DNA from: Carettochelys insculpta
Taxonomy: Eukaryota > Chordata > Testudines > Carettochelyidae
Assembly (NCBI RefSeq): GCF_033958435.1
Contig: NC_134137.1
Span: 252,820,501-252,884,500, forward strand
Direction: 5' to 3'
Length of the DNA: 64,000 bases
Position numbers and translations under genes: made by a program. Positions 11,874 through 22,532 of the stretch are shown here, one piece after another. The number at the start of each line of letters is the position of its first letter. Positions within the stretch are counted from its first letter, which is position 1. The notes beneath the pieces were generated by a model. That model was not told where the DNA came from, did no database searches, and worked only from the letters and a program-made list of their open reading frames with translations.

Positions 11874-12189
11874 AGAAAAGTTACTCACTTGTGTAGGAAC
11901 GATGGTTCTTCAAGATGTGTCCCCATGGGTTCTCCATGTCAAGTGTCAGGCCTGCCCCAGCGCCACAGTTCAGAGATTTTCAAGCTGTAGTTAGGTGGAT
12001 GGCACATGTGCAGAAGCGCGTCGGACTCCTCGTGTGCTTTTGGTCACATGTGTAATCCAGTCCAAGCCAGTTCCTCGAAGACTGCCCCAGGAGCATCTAA
12101 AAAACATAAAGCAGAACTCCGAAGCAGGGAGGAACGGGTAGGTAGTTGCGCACTAATGGGGACACATCTCGAAGAACCATTGTTACTAC

Positions 12190-12240
12190 ACAAGTGAGTT
12201 ACTTCTCTTTCTTCTTCAAGTGGTCTCTGTGGGTGCTCCA
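12190..12240. promoter_or_regulatory. DIRS internal complementary region
   Basis: ACTTCTCTTTCTTCTTCAAG joins the complement of the element's left end (AAAGTTACTCAC) to the complement of its right end (CTTGAAGAAGAA). In the DIRS replication model this region bridges the two ends to form the circular intermediate. The longer inverted copies of the left end (11875-11960 and 12140-12200) support the assignment. Confidence 0.75.
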
Positions 12241-12349
12241 TGTCAGGTGACTTTACGGCAGCGACCCCCCCTCCCCCAAAGCATGGAGGCAGGTAACAGA
12301 ATTGTGTGTTGTTTACCACAGAAAGCACCGCTGCTGAAAGGCATGTGTC

Positions 12350-13123
12350 TTCCTCTACATGATGATGTATAGCATAAAGTTTAGCAAATGTGTCATAGGA
12401 TGACCATGTTGTTGCTCTGCAAATGTCCTTCCAGGAGACTCCTCTGAAGAAGGCTGTCGAAGTCGCCACTGCCCTGGTAGAATGAGCTTTGGGCGGAGCT
12501 GATAAGGTGGTTCTACATAATGAATAGCACATCTTAATGCAACATGTAATAATATTTGAGATCCTCTGTGATGATAGCCCCTTGCCCTTCGATCTCTGTG
12601 CAAGGGGTCCATTTTAGGGAACGGTTTTGTTCTGCCTATATAAAGGGCCATAGCCCTCCTCGTGTCAAGTGTGTGGAGCGTTGTTTATCTATTCAAAGAG
12701 TGAGGCTTCGGATAGAAGGACCGTAATATTATTGGTTGTTTATGTGGAATTCTGAGGAGACCTTGGGAAGGAATGTAGGATGTAAATGTAATATCACTGC
12801 GTCTTTAGAGAAACTTGTATTAGGTGGAATCGCCATTCCTGTGGCCAACTCGCTGACTCTACAGGCCAATGTTATAGCAAGAAGAAAACACGTCATTAAG
12901 GTAGGTAAACAAAGTAACGTGGTGGCTAGAGTTTCGAAAGGTGGTATAGACAATGTGTCCAGCACCAGGTCCATGGAGGCGTTATTGGTTTACAAGGAGG
13001 GTATAAATTAGTGAGGCCTTTTAGGAACCAGGTCATTAAAGGATGGGCGAAAAACATTGACCCTTCTATAGTGTGTCTAAAAGCTGATATGGCTGCCAGG
13101 TGGACCTTTAGGGAGGGTAGCAT
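12350..13123 (-). pseudogene. DIRS tyrosine recombinase, frameshifted
   Basis: The minus-strand frame 12974-12729 reads LSIPPFETLATTLLCLP, then FLLAITLACRVSELATGMA with the catalytic Arg of the RVSEL block, then PTFLPKVSSEFH. The next frame (from 12532) reads KAHSTRAVATSTAFFRGVSW, with the catalytic HxxR, and YDTFAKLYAIHHHVEE, with the nucleophile Tyr. At least two frameshifts separate these blocks. This enzyme class replaces the DDE integrase used by LTR retrotransposons. Confidence 0.82.
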
Positions 13124-13734
13124 GAGTCCTCCTTATTTGAGGTCCAATAAATAATCTAGAATTGGAGGTATGGGTGTCTCTAGTGGGTGTAACTGTCTGG
13201 AGGAACACCAGGAGGTAAACGGTTTCCATTTATGGATGTAAGTCTTTCGTGTGGAAGTTCACCTGCTACATATCAGTGCTTCCTTGACCTACTCAGAGCA
13301 TAGGTTCACTGAGGCGTTAAACCACGAATCAACCATGTCATCAGACATAATGTTCTCGGTTGAGGGTGAGTCAGAGCCCCTCGATTCTGTGTAAGAAGGT
13401 CTGGAACGATGGGTAGCGGGTGTGGAGGGCAAAATGACATTCACTGTAGCAGTGGGAACCACTGCTGACAGTCCCACATGGGTGCTATGAGTATCAGATT
13501 GGCCTTCTCTGGCCTCGCCGTTTCCAGGACTTTGTGAATAAGAAGCAGTGGGGGAAAAACATAGAATAGGGTTTCTTTCTATGGTATGAGAAAAGCATCC
13601 CCCAGTGAGCCTGGGCCAAGACCCATCCTGGAACAAAAACGAGGGTATTTTCTGTTGTTGTAGGTTGCAAATGGGTGTATTTGAGGAAAGCCCCAATTGC
13701 AAAAGATGTGGCTAAGTATATCCGGATGGATCTC

Positions 13735-14256
13735 CTACTCATGATCCAGTGCAAACTGCTTACTTATGTTGCTGATGCCAGGTAAGTATGAGGCCCTCAA
13801 GATTATGCCGTTTGCTGTACACCAGTTCCATAGACAAAGAGCCTCTGCGCACAGCGTGCGAGGTCTGGCTCCACCTTGTTGGTTGATGTAATACATTGTG
13901 GTAATGTTGTCAGTATTGATGCTGACCACTGCACCCCAAATATGTGGTAGGATATATTTGCAAGCGTTGAATGCCACTTTTAGCTCCAGCATGTTTATAT
14001 GTAGAGCTGTCTCCTGTTGTGACCAGCATCCTTGCACTGATTTGTCCCACATGCGCGCTCCCAGGCCTATGCTGGAAGCACCTGTCATTATAAAAATGGA
14101 AGTCTGGGGTTGATGAAAGGGAACCCCGACAGTAGATTTTTGGGTTTCATCAACCACCACAAGGATTTTTGAACCTCTGTGGTTGGCGACACCCTCTTGT
14201 GAACAGTGTGTTTCATTGGCATATATATTGACACTAGCTACTGTTGGAGACAGCAA
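13735..14256 (-). pseudogene. DIRS RNase H domain remnant
   Basis: A 173-codon minus-strand frame reads TALHINMLELKVAFNACKYI, then INTDNITTMYYINQQGGARP, and ends YLPGISNISKQFALDHE. These are typical DIRS RNase H blocks. The usual first catalytic Asp appears replaced: the copy reads IMTGASSIG where TDAS is expected. The second and third acidic positions (LEL, TDN) are present. The recombinase begins several hundred bases further along the minus strand. Confidence 0.8.
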
Positions 14257-14441
14257 AAATGTAGCCTGTCATTTTAGGACACAGATGTGGTGGCTGCCAT
14301 GTGAACCAGAAGCCAGAGACAAGTTAACATTCGTGTCGTAGGACTGTGCATCAGAATTTGTATTAGCGATTTTATCACATGAAAGTGAGGTGCCAATAAG
14401 TATACTTTAGCTGTGATGGAATTGAGGTGAGCCCCCATAAA

Positions 14442-15048
14442 TTATATGTCCTGCATGGTCTCGGTGGTTGATTTCTGAAAATTGATGATAAGGCCCAAGG
14501 ACTGAAACATCTTCATGGTAATGCTTATCATACGGAGGACATCTGCATGTGAGTGGCCCTTCAAAAGGCAATCATCTAGGTACAGAAAGATGGAAATACT
14601 TAGGCGGCACAGGTAAGCCACTACTGCCGAGTGCGTCTTTGTGAAGACTCTGGGCACTGATGACAGCTTGAATGGCAGGACTGTGCACTGAAGATGATCT
14701 GTGCCCAGTGTGAAATGGAGCAAATGTCTGTGGGCAGGGTGGATAGTTATATGAAAGTACACGTCTTGTAGATTGAGGGCTGCCAACCTGTCCCCGTCTT
14801 CCAGTGTGGTAATGATAGAGGTAACGGTGCCCATCTTGAAACATTGTTTGCGAAGGTAAAGGCTGAGCGCTCATAAATCTAGGATTGCTCTCCATCCCTG
14901 CTTTCTTCTCTGTGAGGAAGTAGCAGGCATAGAACCCTTTTCCCTTGAATTTGCTGGGTACCCTCTCGTCAGCTCCCCATTTTCTTCTCTGTGAGGAAGT
15001 AGCGTGAATAGAATCCTTTTCCCTTGAATTCATCTGGTACCTTCTCAA
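14442..15048 (-). pseudogene. DIRS reverse transcriptase, broken
   Basis: The minus-strand frame from 14834 reads LAALNLQDVYFHITIHPAH and later FLYLDDCLLKGHS. The YLDD catalytic box is kept, as is the preceding LPFKLSSVPRVFTK segment. The N-terminal part (15048 to about 14840) is in other frames and includes a 79-bp tandem duplication (14902-14980 and 14981-15059) that repeats the stretch preceding the first RT motif. The element cannot make a working enzyme from this copy. Confidence 0.8.
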
Positions 15049-15598
15049 CTGCTCCTATGTACAGGAGGTGGTCCACCTCTCACTTTAACAATGTCTCATG
15101 GAAGGGGTCCCTGAAGAGGGACTGGGTGGGGGGGGTTGGCAGAAGGGTGTGGAATGGAATGGTATAGCCCGCAGAAATTATCTTCAGCACTCATTTGCCT
15201 GTGGTGATGGTCCACCACTGCTGGTAAAATGGTCTGAGGCAGTGGTGGAACAGATGGTGCACCGGCTGTTTGCACTGGGCGATGAGTGCAGTGTCGCAGT
15301 CCTCAACAATAGCCAAACCTGCTGCTTGTGACCTGTGGTATAGGGTTACGGCCTTGCATGTTATGCTGCTTTAGTGATCTTTGTTTTTGTTGTTGTTGAT
15401 ATTGTGGCTGTTGAGGTTGGTAATTATAGCAGCACTGATACAGGTAGTATCTCTTCCTCCTGTATGGGGGGGGTTTACACACCCAGTGTTCGTAAAGTAG
15501 TTCTTGAGTCTTTACTGGAGTGTAAAACTGTATCTGTAAACTCAGCAAACAATTTCAACTTATCAAAGTGGAGGTCTTCCACCTTCGTTTGCAATTCT

Positions 15599-16382
15599 TT
15601 AGGGACACCAGATGTTTGTAGCCAGGAGACCTATCTCATTACAACAGTGGTTGCGGTAGATTGTGCACCTGTGTCTGCAACATCTAGAGCAATTTGGAAT
15701 CTTGTACACGGGGCAGTATATCCTTCCTGGACTATCGATTTTAACTATGGGTTTCTTTTTATTGGGGTGATATTCCATTAGGGATGTCAGTTTCGTATAA
15801 GTATCAAAGTTATGGTTAGAAAGGTGTGTGGCATAATTTGCCATTTGTAACAACAGAGTAGAGAAAGAACAGACCTTTCGCCTGAATAGCTCTAGCCTAT
15901 TAGTGTCTTTATATAACACTGTAGATTTATACTGCGGTGTCTTCGATCTTTGTTGTGAGGACTCCACCACAAGAAAGTTGGGTTGAGAGTGATTGAATAG
16001 AAATTGTATACCCTTTGAGGGATGAAACACTTTTTGTCCGCTCTCTTATTGTTTGGTGAGATGGAGGCAGGGGACTGCCAAATATTATCCATGGCCTCTG
16101 TAATGGCGTCCTCTAACGGAATGGCTGTCTTGGATAATGTTGGAGTTCTTAGATTCTTAAGAAGCCTATTCTGCTTTTCTCCGCGACTTGTATGTCCTGT
16201 GTCTGCGCAACCCTCTTAAAGAGCTCCTGAAATTGTCTAAGATTGTCAGGAGGGGATATGTCACCTGGGACAACAACCTTGTCTGGGGATGATGAGGAAA
16301 CATCTGTTTGATAGGCCTCCGTTTGCTCTTCCACGACTTCTTCTGGCTGCTCCTGTATGGGTTCTGGGGAAGCAAAGAGCAT
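15599..16382 (-). pseudogene. DIRS gag-like ORF remnant
   Basis: Two minus-strand frames belong together. The frame 16382-16149 has acidic EEVVEEQTEAYQ followed by SSSSPDKVVVPGDISPPDNL and FQELFKRVAQ. The frame 16030-15599 has QRSKTPQYKSTVLYKDTNRL and MANYATHLSNHNFDTYTKL. These match the first ORF of vertebrate DIRS elements, a presumed nucleocapsid-type protein. A frameshift near 16030-16150 and another near 15760 break it. Confidence 0.7.
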
Positions 16383-17089
16383 TGCTTCTAGGCATTCTCT
16401 TGATGAGAAGTACCTATTCCTCCATATCTTTTCTGGCTCTTGCAGTCAGGTTAGAGCAGTGGGGACATTTCTGAGGTATATGGGCCTCCCACAGGCAGTG
16501 AACCCTTTGCTATGGCTTTGTGGGATGAATCACACTTTTTAAAGCCTGCCACAGGCTTTTTCTTTTTTTCTTTTCTTTTTTCTTTATGAATAACAACAGT
16601 ATATATGTGTGTGTGTAAGTATACACATTTTTTTTACGAACAGCAAACAGTAGTTAACGGTACTTAGCAGTTGTAAATGATCGTTAACAGTCAATAAGAA
16701 CCATTCTTTAGGAACTGGCAGATAAGTTTTAACTTATTAAAAACCTCCTTTCCCCCTCCTGTCTCCTTTTTTTTAAAAAAAAAAAAACTATGTACAATAA
16801 AGAAACTCTTAAAATACTGGAAAAAGGTAAGACAAACTATTTACAGATGATTTTTAACTTTTGTTTCAGGCTTGTGTGGAGCACAACTGAAGTCTGCCTG
16901 CAGCTGCTAGTGGTTGAGAAGAATTGGCTTGCATCGGATTGCACACATGAGCAAAAGCACGTGAAGAGCCTGGTGCACTCCTGCACATGTGCAGTCTGGC
17001 TTGCTATGGCTTGAAAATATCTGAACTGCAGCGACAGGGTGGGCCCGACACCTGACATGGAGCATCCATGGGGACCACTTGAAGAAGAA

Positions 17090-17350
17090 TATATTATTCT
17101 TCTGGGGTCTTCTTTTCCAGGAGGTCTACATTTAGATGTAGGTCCAAACCTAGATCCAAGCCTAGGCACACTGTGAATAGGGGTAGGTGGTGGGTCTCCC
17201 TGGGCAGTCTTTTAGCTGCCCTGAGCCATAACTGTTTCAATGATTCATTGCAGTTTCAGTGTAGCCCCCATGTCTACTTAAACAGATTCTTGTTCTGAGG
17301 GTCTTGTTTGCCAGGAGGTTTAAATCCAGATCCAAGCCTATAAAGATCCA
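17090..17350 (+). repeat. Imperfect tandem array, right part
   Basis: After the DIRS right end the array resumes with TATTCTTCTGGGGTCTTCTT and GGAGGTCTACATTTAGATGT, then TTTCAATGATTCATTGCAGT and GTCTACTTAAACAGATTCTT. These are the same motifs as at 11107-11873. Confidence 0.7.
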
Positions 17351-17429
17351 GTGCTTTTGCATCCCATTTTCAAAAACCTGTCAGTTGGAAAACCCAAAAT
17401 CTTTTTTCTAACCATTCCTAAGCACATTA

Positions 17430-17461
17430 CTCCCCTCCCCTCCCCTCCCCTCCCCTCCTCT
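17430..17461 (+). repeat. (CCCCT)n simple repeat
   Basis: Six or so copies of a CCCCT unit inside the right half of the surrounding DNA element. Confidence 0.9.
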
Positions 17462-17836
17462 CAAGCACATCTCTTGTAAAGGCAAGCCAGACCCCATCTG
17501 GAAAAAGGGATATTTGTTTAACATGACAGGGGAAAGAGGGGAATGAAATGTGGGAAGATGTTGTCAGATACCCACATCTACCTGCAGGGCATCTTTTTCC
17601 CATGCTGCACCAGTGAAAACAGCCAGAATGCTATGGGGCTCAGGGAACTGTGGGATACGTTCCCACAATACACTGCTTGAAGCACTTGATTTAAGCTACT
17701 TGTGTGTGGCAGCAATAAGTCGATTTTGTGTGGAGCATGTGGGAATGTGAGGATGCTCAAAATAGAACTGATAAAACCCAGCATTAATAACTTGATGTTA
17801 AGAAAATCAATTTTAGCTCATAGCTTAGATGCACCC

Positions 17837-17940
17837 AGAGAGATTAAGTGACTTCCAAAAGTCACACAGAAAGTATGCACTACTGCCATGATTTGGACTC
17901 AGGTCTCCTGAATCTATCCAGTGCCATGACCACAGTGCCA
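17837..17940 (+). repeat. MIR-like SINE, right part
   Basis: AGAGAGATTAAGTGACTTCC, AAAGTCACACAGAAAGT and GGACTCAGGTCTCCTGAAT, ending in CAGTGCCATGACCACAGTGC, follow the MIR pattern directly after the DNA element. The piece continues the half that stops at 9726. Confidence 0.6.
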
Positions 17941-19240
17941 CACTTCTTCTGTGACTGGGGGAACTGGGAATTATGCTGGTGTTGTGTTATCAGCAAAAGC
18001 AAACTAAAATATAATAAGATCAGCTACAGATCAACTGTTAAAATGGACTTTGTGTGTAGGGCTATGAAACATACATAAAATGACAAAATAGAGTAAGGCT
18101 TTCAAATGTTGACTTAGTAATTGCTAAACCCCTTCTGGCTGCACTATTTTATAGTCTACTGTACTAATAAAAAGGGAAGAAACAGCAAAGAAGGGTTTTA
18201 ACCTTCCAATTATATAAACTCTATGGACCACCAAAGAAGATGAAAGATTACTTATAATGTCACAGCAATTTATCAGCTGGGGATTTTGTTGCTGCTGCAT
18301 CGAAGTGAAATATGAAGAAACAATGCATTTGCCACCCCCTCAGCTTTTTCACTCTGACTCCTCTGAGATCTCGTTTTTGTTTATGCAATTACAACCCACC
18401 CACCAAATCTAAAAACAGAGTTAAAAGAAATAAAACAACACTCATTTGAGTGGCCTTTCTGACTTTGTGTACTTGTTTTAAAACCCATCCGTCCCTGTCT
18501 CCATTGGGATTTGGTGGCTTCTGAGGTTGGTACAAACCCTTGGAGTGCTGAATGTCTGTTGAACTATCAGTTCAGAAGTGACTGATAGCTGTTTGGTGAC
18601 CTACATGAAATGCCTTGGTGGTCTCAGTAAACAGGTGTCCTAGCAATTGTGCTAGCCAAAAGTTGTCCAGATTCTACAACAGAGAAGCTCTGGTTTGACT
18701 GCACACTCTCTCATTCTCAGGGGTGAGTTCCAGAATGAAGTAACAGGCATTGGTGGAATGGCGCGTGCATGTTTCCTTCCTGTGCCACACTTGTTTGTGG
18801 AGCTAGCCCATCAATGTCCAGAGCTGCCAATCCAGCGCCTTTAACAAGCACAGTGTCTGACTTAGAGACTCTTAAAGTGAATGGAAAGACTCCCATTGAT
18901 TCCAGTGGCCTCTGGATCAGCCCCCTAATGTGTTTATTAATGTTTCATTCCACAAACTAAAACTTTCTCCACAAATAAGGCACTGTTTAGAAAACATTTT
19001 GCTTAAAACAATTAAAAATGGTAGACAGCAACAAATCTAAAGGAATGGTGAGTTACCTTAGCAAAGATGAAGTGGGCTTAGCAGTTCAGTATGGATTTTG
19101 GTGGTTACCTCTGTAAGTTAACAGTAAAGATTAAAAAAAAAAGTGGACATTCCTTGTGAGAGCAGGCATGGAGGAGAGGTAGAAGAGCACACAGAGGTGC
19201 TCCTACACAAGATTTTGCATGTCAGTTCCAGGACTGATTC
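17941..19240. other. Intron-like sequence, no feature seen
   Basis: About 1.3 kb with no exon, RNA gene or repeat family that I recognise. Confidence 0.35.
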
Positions 19241-19468
19241 TCAGCAGAACAGAGTGGTGATCTCCCAAACTGAGACTAGGCTGGGGGTCAGGAAACCTGG
19301 TTTGCACTCCAGACTTCACAGCTGACATGCTTGGATAAATGAGCGAACCCCTCTGTGCCTCAACTTCCATATGTGCAAACTGGAGGTAGTGATACCCACC
19401 CTTGCAAAATACTTTGAGATTTTTGGATGAAAAATGGAATATAAATAACGAAGAGTTATTGTTCTTGC
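19241..19468 (+). repeat. MIR/CORE-type SINE
   Basis: The stretch contains GGGGGTCAGGAAACCTGGTT, then CCCCTCTGTGCCTCAACTTC, ATGTGCAAACTGGAGGTAGT and TGCAAAATACTTTGAGATTT, ending in a TATAAATAA-type tail. This order is typical of amniote MIR-like SINEs. Confidence 0.6.
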
Positions 19469-19576
19469 TGGCAAGCGAAAAGGCGCCATAACAGTTTGTC
19501 TAAGACGATAATGATGAAAGGACAATTAGACCAGGGGTGCGCAAAGTGGGGAGACATAGCACAAAACAGGAAGAAG

Positions 19577-19778
19577 GGTGCTTTCAGAAGGGGGATTTTC
19601 TTTTGAAGGAACCCCATCCACACGTCTGCTTTGGCTTCTGAAAATGGCTCTTCTGGAAGCCAGATCATATAGGAATATCCAAATGAGGCATGAGATATTT
19701 AAATCTGTGCCTCATTTTCTTTTCTGATGTCACTCATTTGCATGCCCCTTCCAAAAGGGAGGGGCTATGTAGATGCAG
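19577..19778. mobile_element. Half of a palindromic MITE
   Basis: The end GCATGCCCCTTCCAAAAGGG with GGGGCTATGTAGATGCAGC resembles the right ends of the elements at 40283 and 49212. AAATGAGGCATGAGATATTT also fits that family. The left terminus is not recognisable. Just before it, CAGGGGTGCGCAAAGTGGGG (19535-19554) resembles a hAT-type end. Confidence 0.45.
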
Positions 19779-19779
19779 C

Positions 19780-21157
19780 TCAAATGTATAAACTCCTTTT
19801 TCCTAGAAGGTAGTAAAGCTGTGAAAGCTGCTAAGCCATGGCCTAAAATTTCACCACTCCTCTCTGTCCTAATGTAAAGATTTCATATGTTTTCCATCAA
19901 GACTGTCTCTTGAGTAGAAAACTGACAGGTTTTTCACTGTACTAATGCCTGATTTGTTTGCTCACCCAGATCAACATCCCACTTATTCCAACGAAGAGCA
20001 GAATTTCACACACCTAACAGGATGCGAGAAACCAAGAAACAAATACACAGAGACAGATAAGTGAATATGTGCTGTTAGCACTGCCTAAAGGTGCTGGGCA
20101 ACATTCCAGATGAAAAGGGCAAGTTTGACTTTAGTGAGTTTACAACATTGAGGGTTAGAGGAGAATGAGGCCTGGGCTCTGCTTGCTCCCAGTCCAGACA
20201 CCGGTGTCGATATTGACCATGATCTTGTTGTGGCTCTTCTCATATCTGATGTGTTACTTAAAGCTCCATCTCCTGGAGCTAGGATTATGTGAGACTCTAA
20301 GATTTCATTTTAAAAAAAGGAGGAGGGTTCCATCCATGATGATGGTGGAGAAAAATTTGAAACCACGACCTAATGACAAGGCACTTAAATATCTTTAAAA
20401 ACATACAACCCCCTCCCAAACCCAAACCTCTTGTGCTTTTTTTAAGCCATGATTTTGAGAGGGGAAAGGGGGACTGACTCATGTGTTTTTAATGTTTGCA
20501 GTTAGTAATGCTAACTATTGTATAGATAACTTCAGGGGCAGCTTCCCCATGCTACTCTTGCTTAGCTTGTCTTGAACTTGATTTGGAGGTGTGATTTCTC
20601 TAAGGAGAGAACAGAGGATCCAGGATACATGGCCATTCCGACTTTGGCATAACTAGTACCCAGGGTTCTTCCCCCAGATGTTTGTGTGCTGTTTCTACTG
20701 ATCTCACATGCACATCTGTGGGCAAAATTCATCCCTCCCTGGTGTATTGCTCGTTTTTATTAGCTAACCCTGCCCATGCCTTCCCACTACAATGACATAT
20801 CCAAAAAACACACATTACATGCACTTTTAGTTGGGAAGAAGGTCAAGGAAACAAAAAAAAGTTTGCTTTAAAATGAAAAGGAGGAATCCGTGTAAAGCTT
20901 GACAAAAACCTCATCCCATAATCACTCTTGACCATGCGTGGGCACTCGCAAGCTGAAAGTAGTGGCACTGTGACAAATGATGCAAAACCAAAAGCAGGTT
21001 CTAATAAAAGAGAAGAAGAAAAAGTCTTCCACTGGCCATCTGTGAAAATAAGGTATGTGGCCATTACATGCCAAGGCTGTAAATGTACACAAACTCCAAG
21101 CAGCAAAAGAGGAAAAAATGGACTAAACTTTAAGTGGAACCCTATCAAAATGTTTAA
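19780..21157. other. Intron-like sequence, no feature seen
   Basis: No recognisable gene or repeat. Short frames near 20165-20482 have no known domain. Confidence 0.35.
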
Positions 21158-21159
21158 TA

Positions 21160-21487
21160 CAGTAAACTTTTTCATATCCGTCAGTCCCGGGACTGGGAGG
21201 TTGCCAGATATTCAAATGTTCTGTATAATAGAGAGATATACCTAGCAATGCATAACACTGAAGAAAAACAAGATTAGATGTTAAGAAACAAACAAAAATT
21301 TATGCAGAGCACTTTATTTACCAACAACAGCAGCATTGTACACTGTAAACTTACACTGTATTGGCTGTATTTATTTGCATTTACTTTCACCATCCTGTAC
21401 TTACGGAAAACATAACTAAAATGTATTTATGGTTAAAATGCCAGTTATTTGAGAATGCTAGAATGCCAGATATGAAAGAGTTTACTG
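21160..21487. mobile_element. Tc1/mariner-like MITE, copy 1
   Basis: The left end is CAGTAAACTTTTTCATATCC and the right end GATATGAAAGAGTTTACTG. TA precedes the element and TG follows, probably a decayed TA target duplication. A close relative lies at 39247-39581 in the same orientation, sharing GAAAAACAAGATTAGAT and GGTTAAAATGCCAGTTATTT. Confidence 0.8.
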
Positions 21488-22440
21488 TGCTTAGGTAGCA
21501 ATGGTGGGCAAAAAACAACCGGATCTTTGGAGTACGCAAACCTGACATGTATGTTTAAATTCAGTTTAAAAAAAACAATGATGTTTCAGGAGTCAAGCCA
21601 CTAGATTCAGTAGCTCCCTGAATAATTTGCCCATTTACTGTGAATGATCCTGTTGAGATTGCTGACTGGATTTATTGAAAGTCTGACATATGGAGTGATG
21701 GATGGGTGATGACATAATACCTGCTTGCCTTATTGTTGTGCTCTTTGAAAACTGTCTGCTCACCATTGATAGCATTAACAAAGAGAATTGCAAGGCCCTG
21801 CCACCCTACCCTGCATACAAGAAATTTCCACTTGTACAGACTCCCAGCAAGACAGAATTAAGGTGGTTTCACTGGGTGTGCTGCTGGAGAGATAAAAAAA
21901 AGCAGGGACCACATGTTATATTGACAATGATTTGGAGTCTTGTAACAGTCAGTTGTCACAAAAATGTCTTTCCTTCCCCATATGGTTTAAAAAATATACT
22001 GTAATAATTCTAAACATATAGATCACTCTGCATTCTATTAGAAGAGAACAGAAATATATCACATCTTTTCTCGTGTTTTCCAGGCCAATGATCATTAGAC
22101 AGGGCTACAAATTACAGGACACATATACTAGCTATACAATTAATTTGATGTATAAATGTTTATAATGAATCTGTAATATAGCCTTTGCTAGCCATTGGAA
22201 ATGCTATAGAATTTTTTTGGAAAAATACTTCGTGGAGCATTAAAATGAGCAGGGTTTCACTTCTGAAGAGCATTTTGGTACAGAATATAAGCACTGTATC
22301 TCTAAACTAATTACCAGTGATTTCCTTTTACTTAGGAAACACAAATAATGCACCCATCCCCTGTTCCTGCCTTCCCTGGCTTTACTATACACACAGACTG
22401 CTCACTACGGGCCCTATGCAAAGCTCTTTCAAGTCAATGG

Positions 22441-22532
22441 AATAGTTTTGTGATTCTTTAAAGTGCTACATGACTGCTGTTTTGTTTTGTTAGGACACAG
22501 ACTAACAGGGTTACCTCTCTGTTACTACATAA
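22441..22532 (+). mobile_element. Penelope-like terminal fragment
   Basis: ATTCTTTAAAGTGCTACATG, TTTTGTTTTGTTAGGACACA and GACTAACAGGGTTACC match the complement of the left terminus of the Penelope element at 36002. This type of end is very common in turtle genomes. Confidence 0.6.

Larger units (their letters stand above)
11874..17089 (-). mobile_element. Nearly complete DIRS-type retroelement
   Basis: A 5.2 kb DIRS element on the minus strand. The plus-strand left end is AGAAAAGTTACTCACTTGTG and the right end GGGACCACTTGAAGAAGAA. An internal complementary region at about 12195-12240 reads GAGTTACTTCTCTTTCTTCT and so fuses the complements of both ends. The order in the minus direction is gag-like (16382-15599), reverse transcriptase (15048-14442), RNase H (14256-13735), then tyrosine recombinase (13123-12350). 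All reading frames are broken. It sits in the tandem array, and empty-site copies of the same repeat are present nearby. DIRS elements integrate with a tyrosine recombinase and usually make no target duplication; none is obvious here. Confidence 0.87.
10374..17836. mobile_element. DNA element with tandem array, holding a DIRS insertion
   Basis: The left end, GTCTACACTATGAGGTAACA (from about 10378), and the complement of the right end, ATCTAAGCTATGAGCTAAAA (up to about 17833), match at about 23 of 28 positions and form terminal inverted repeats. Without the 5.2 kb DIRS the element would be about 2.2 kb. It carries imperfect direct repeats at 11107-11873 and 17090-17350. No transposase is recognisable. 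A related terminus occurs at 43070. This is my inference from the matching ends; the superfamily is unknown. Confidence 0.55.

Noticed and set aside
11107..17350. Direct repeats as a CRISPR array
   Set aside because: Units are long, unequal and diverged, and the host is a vertebrate.
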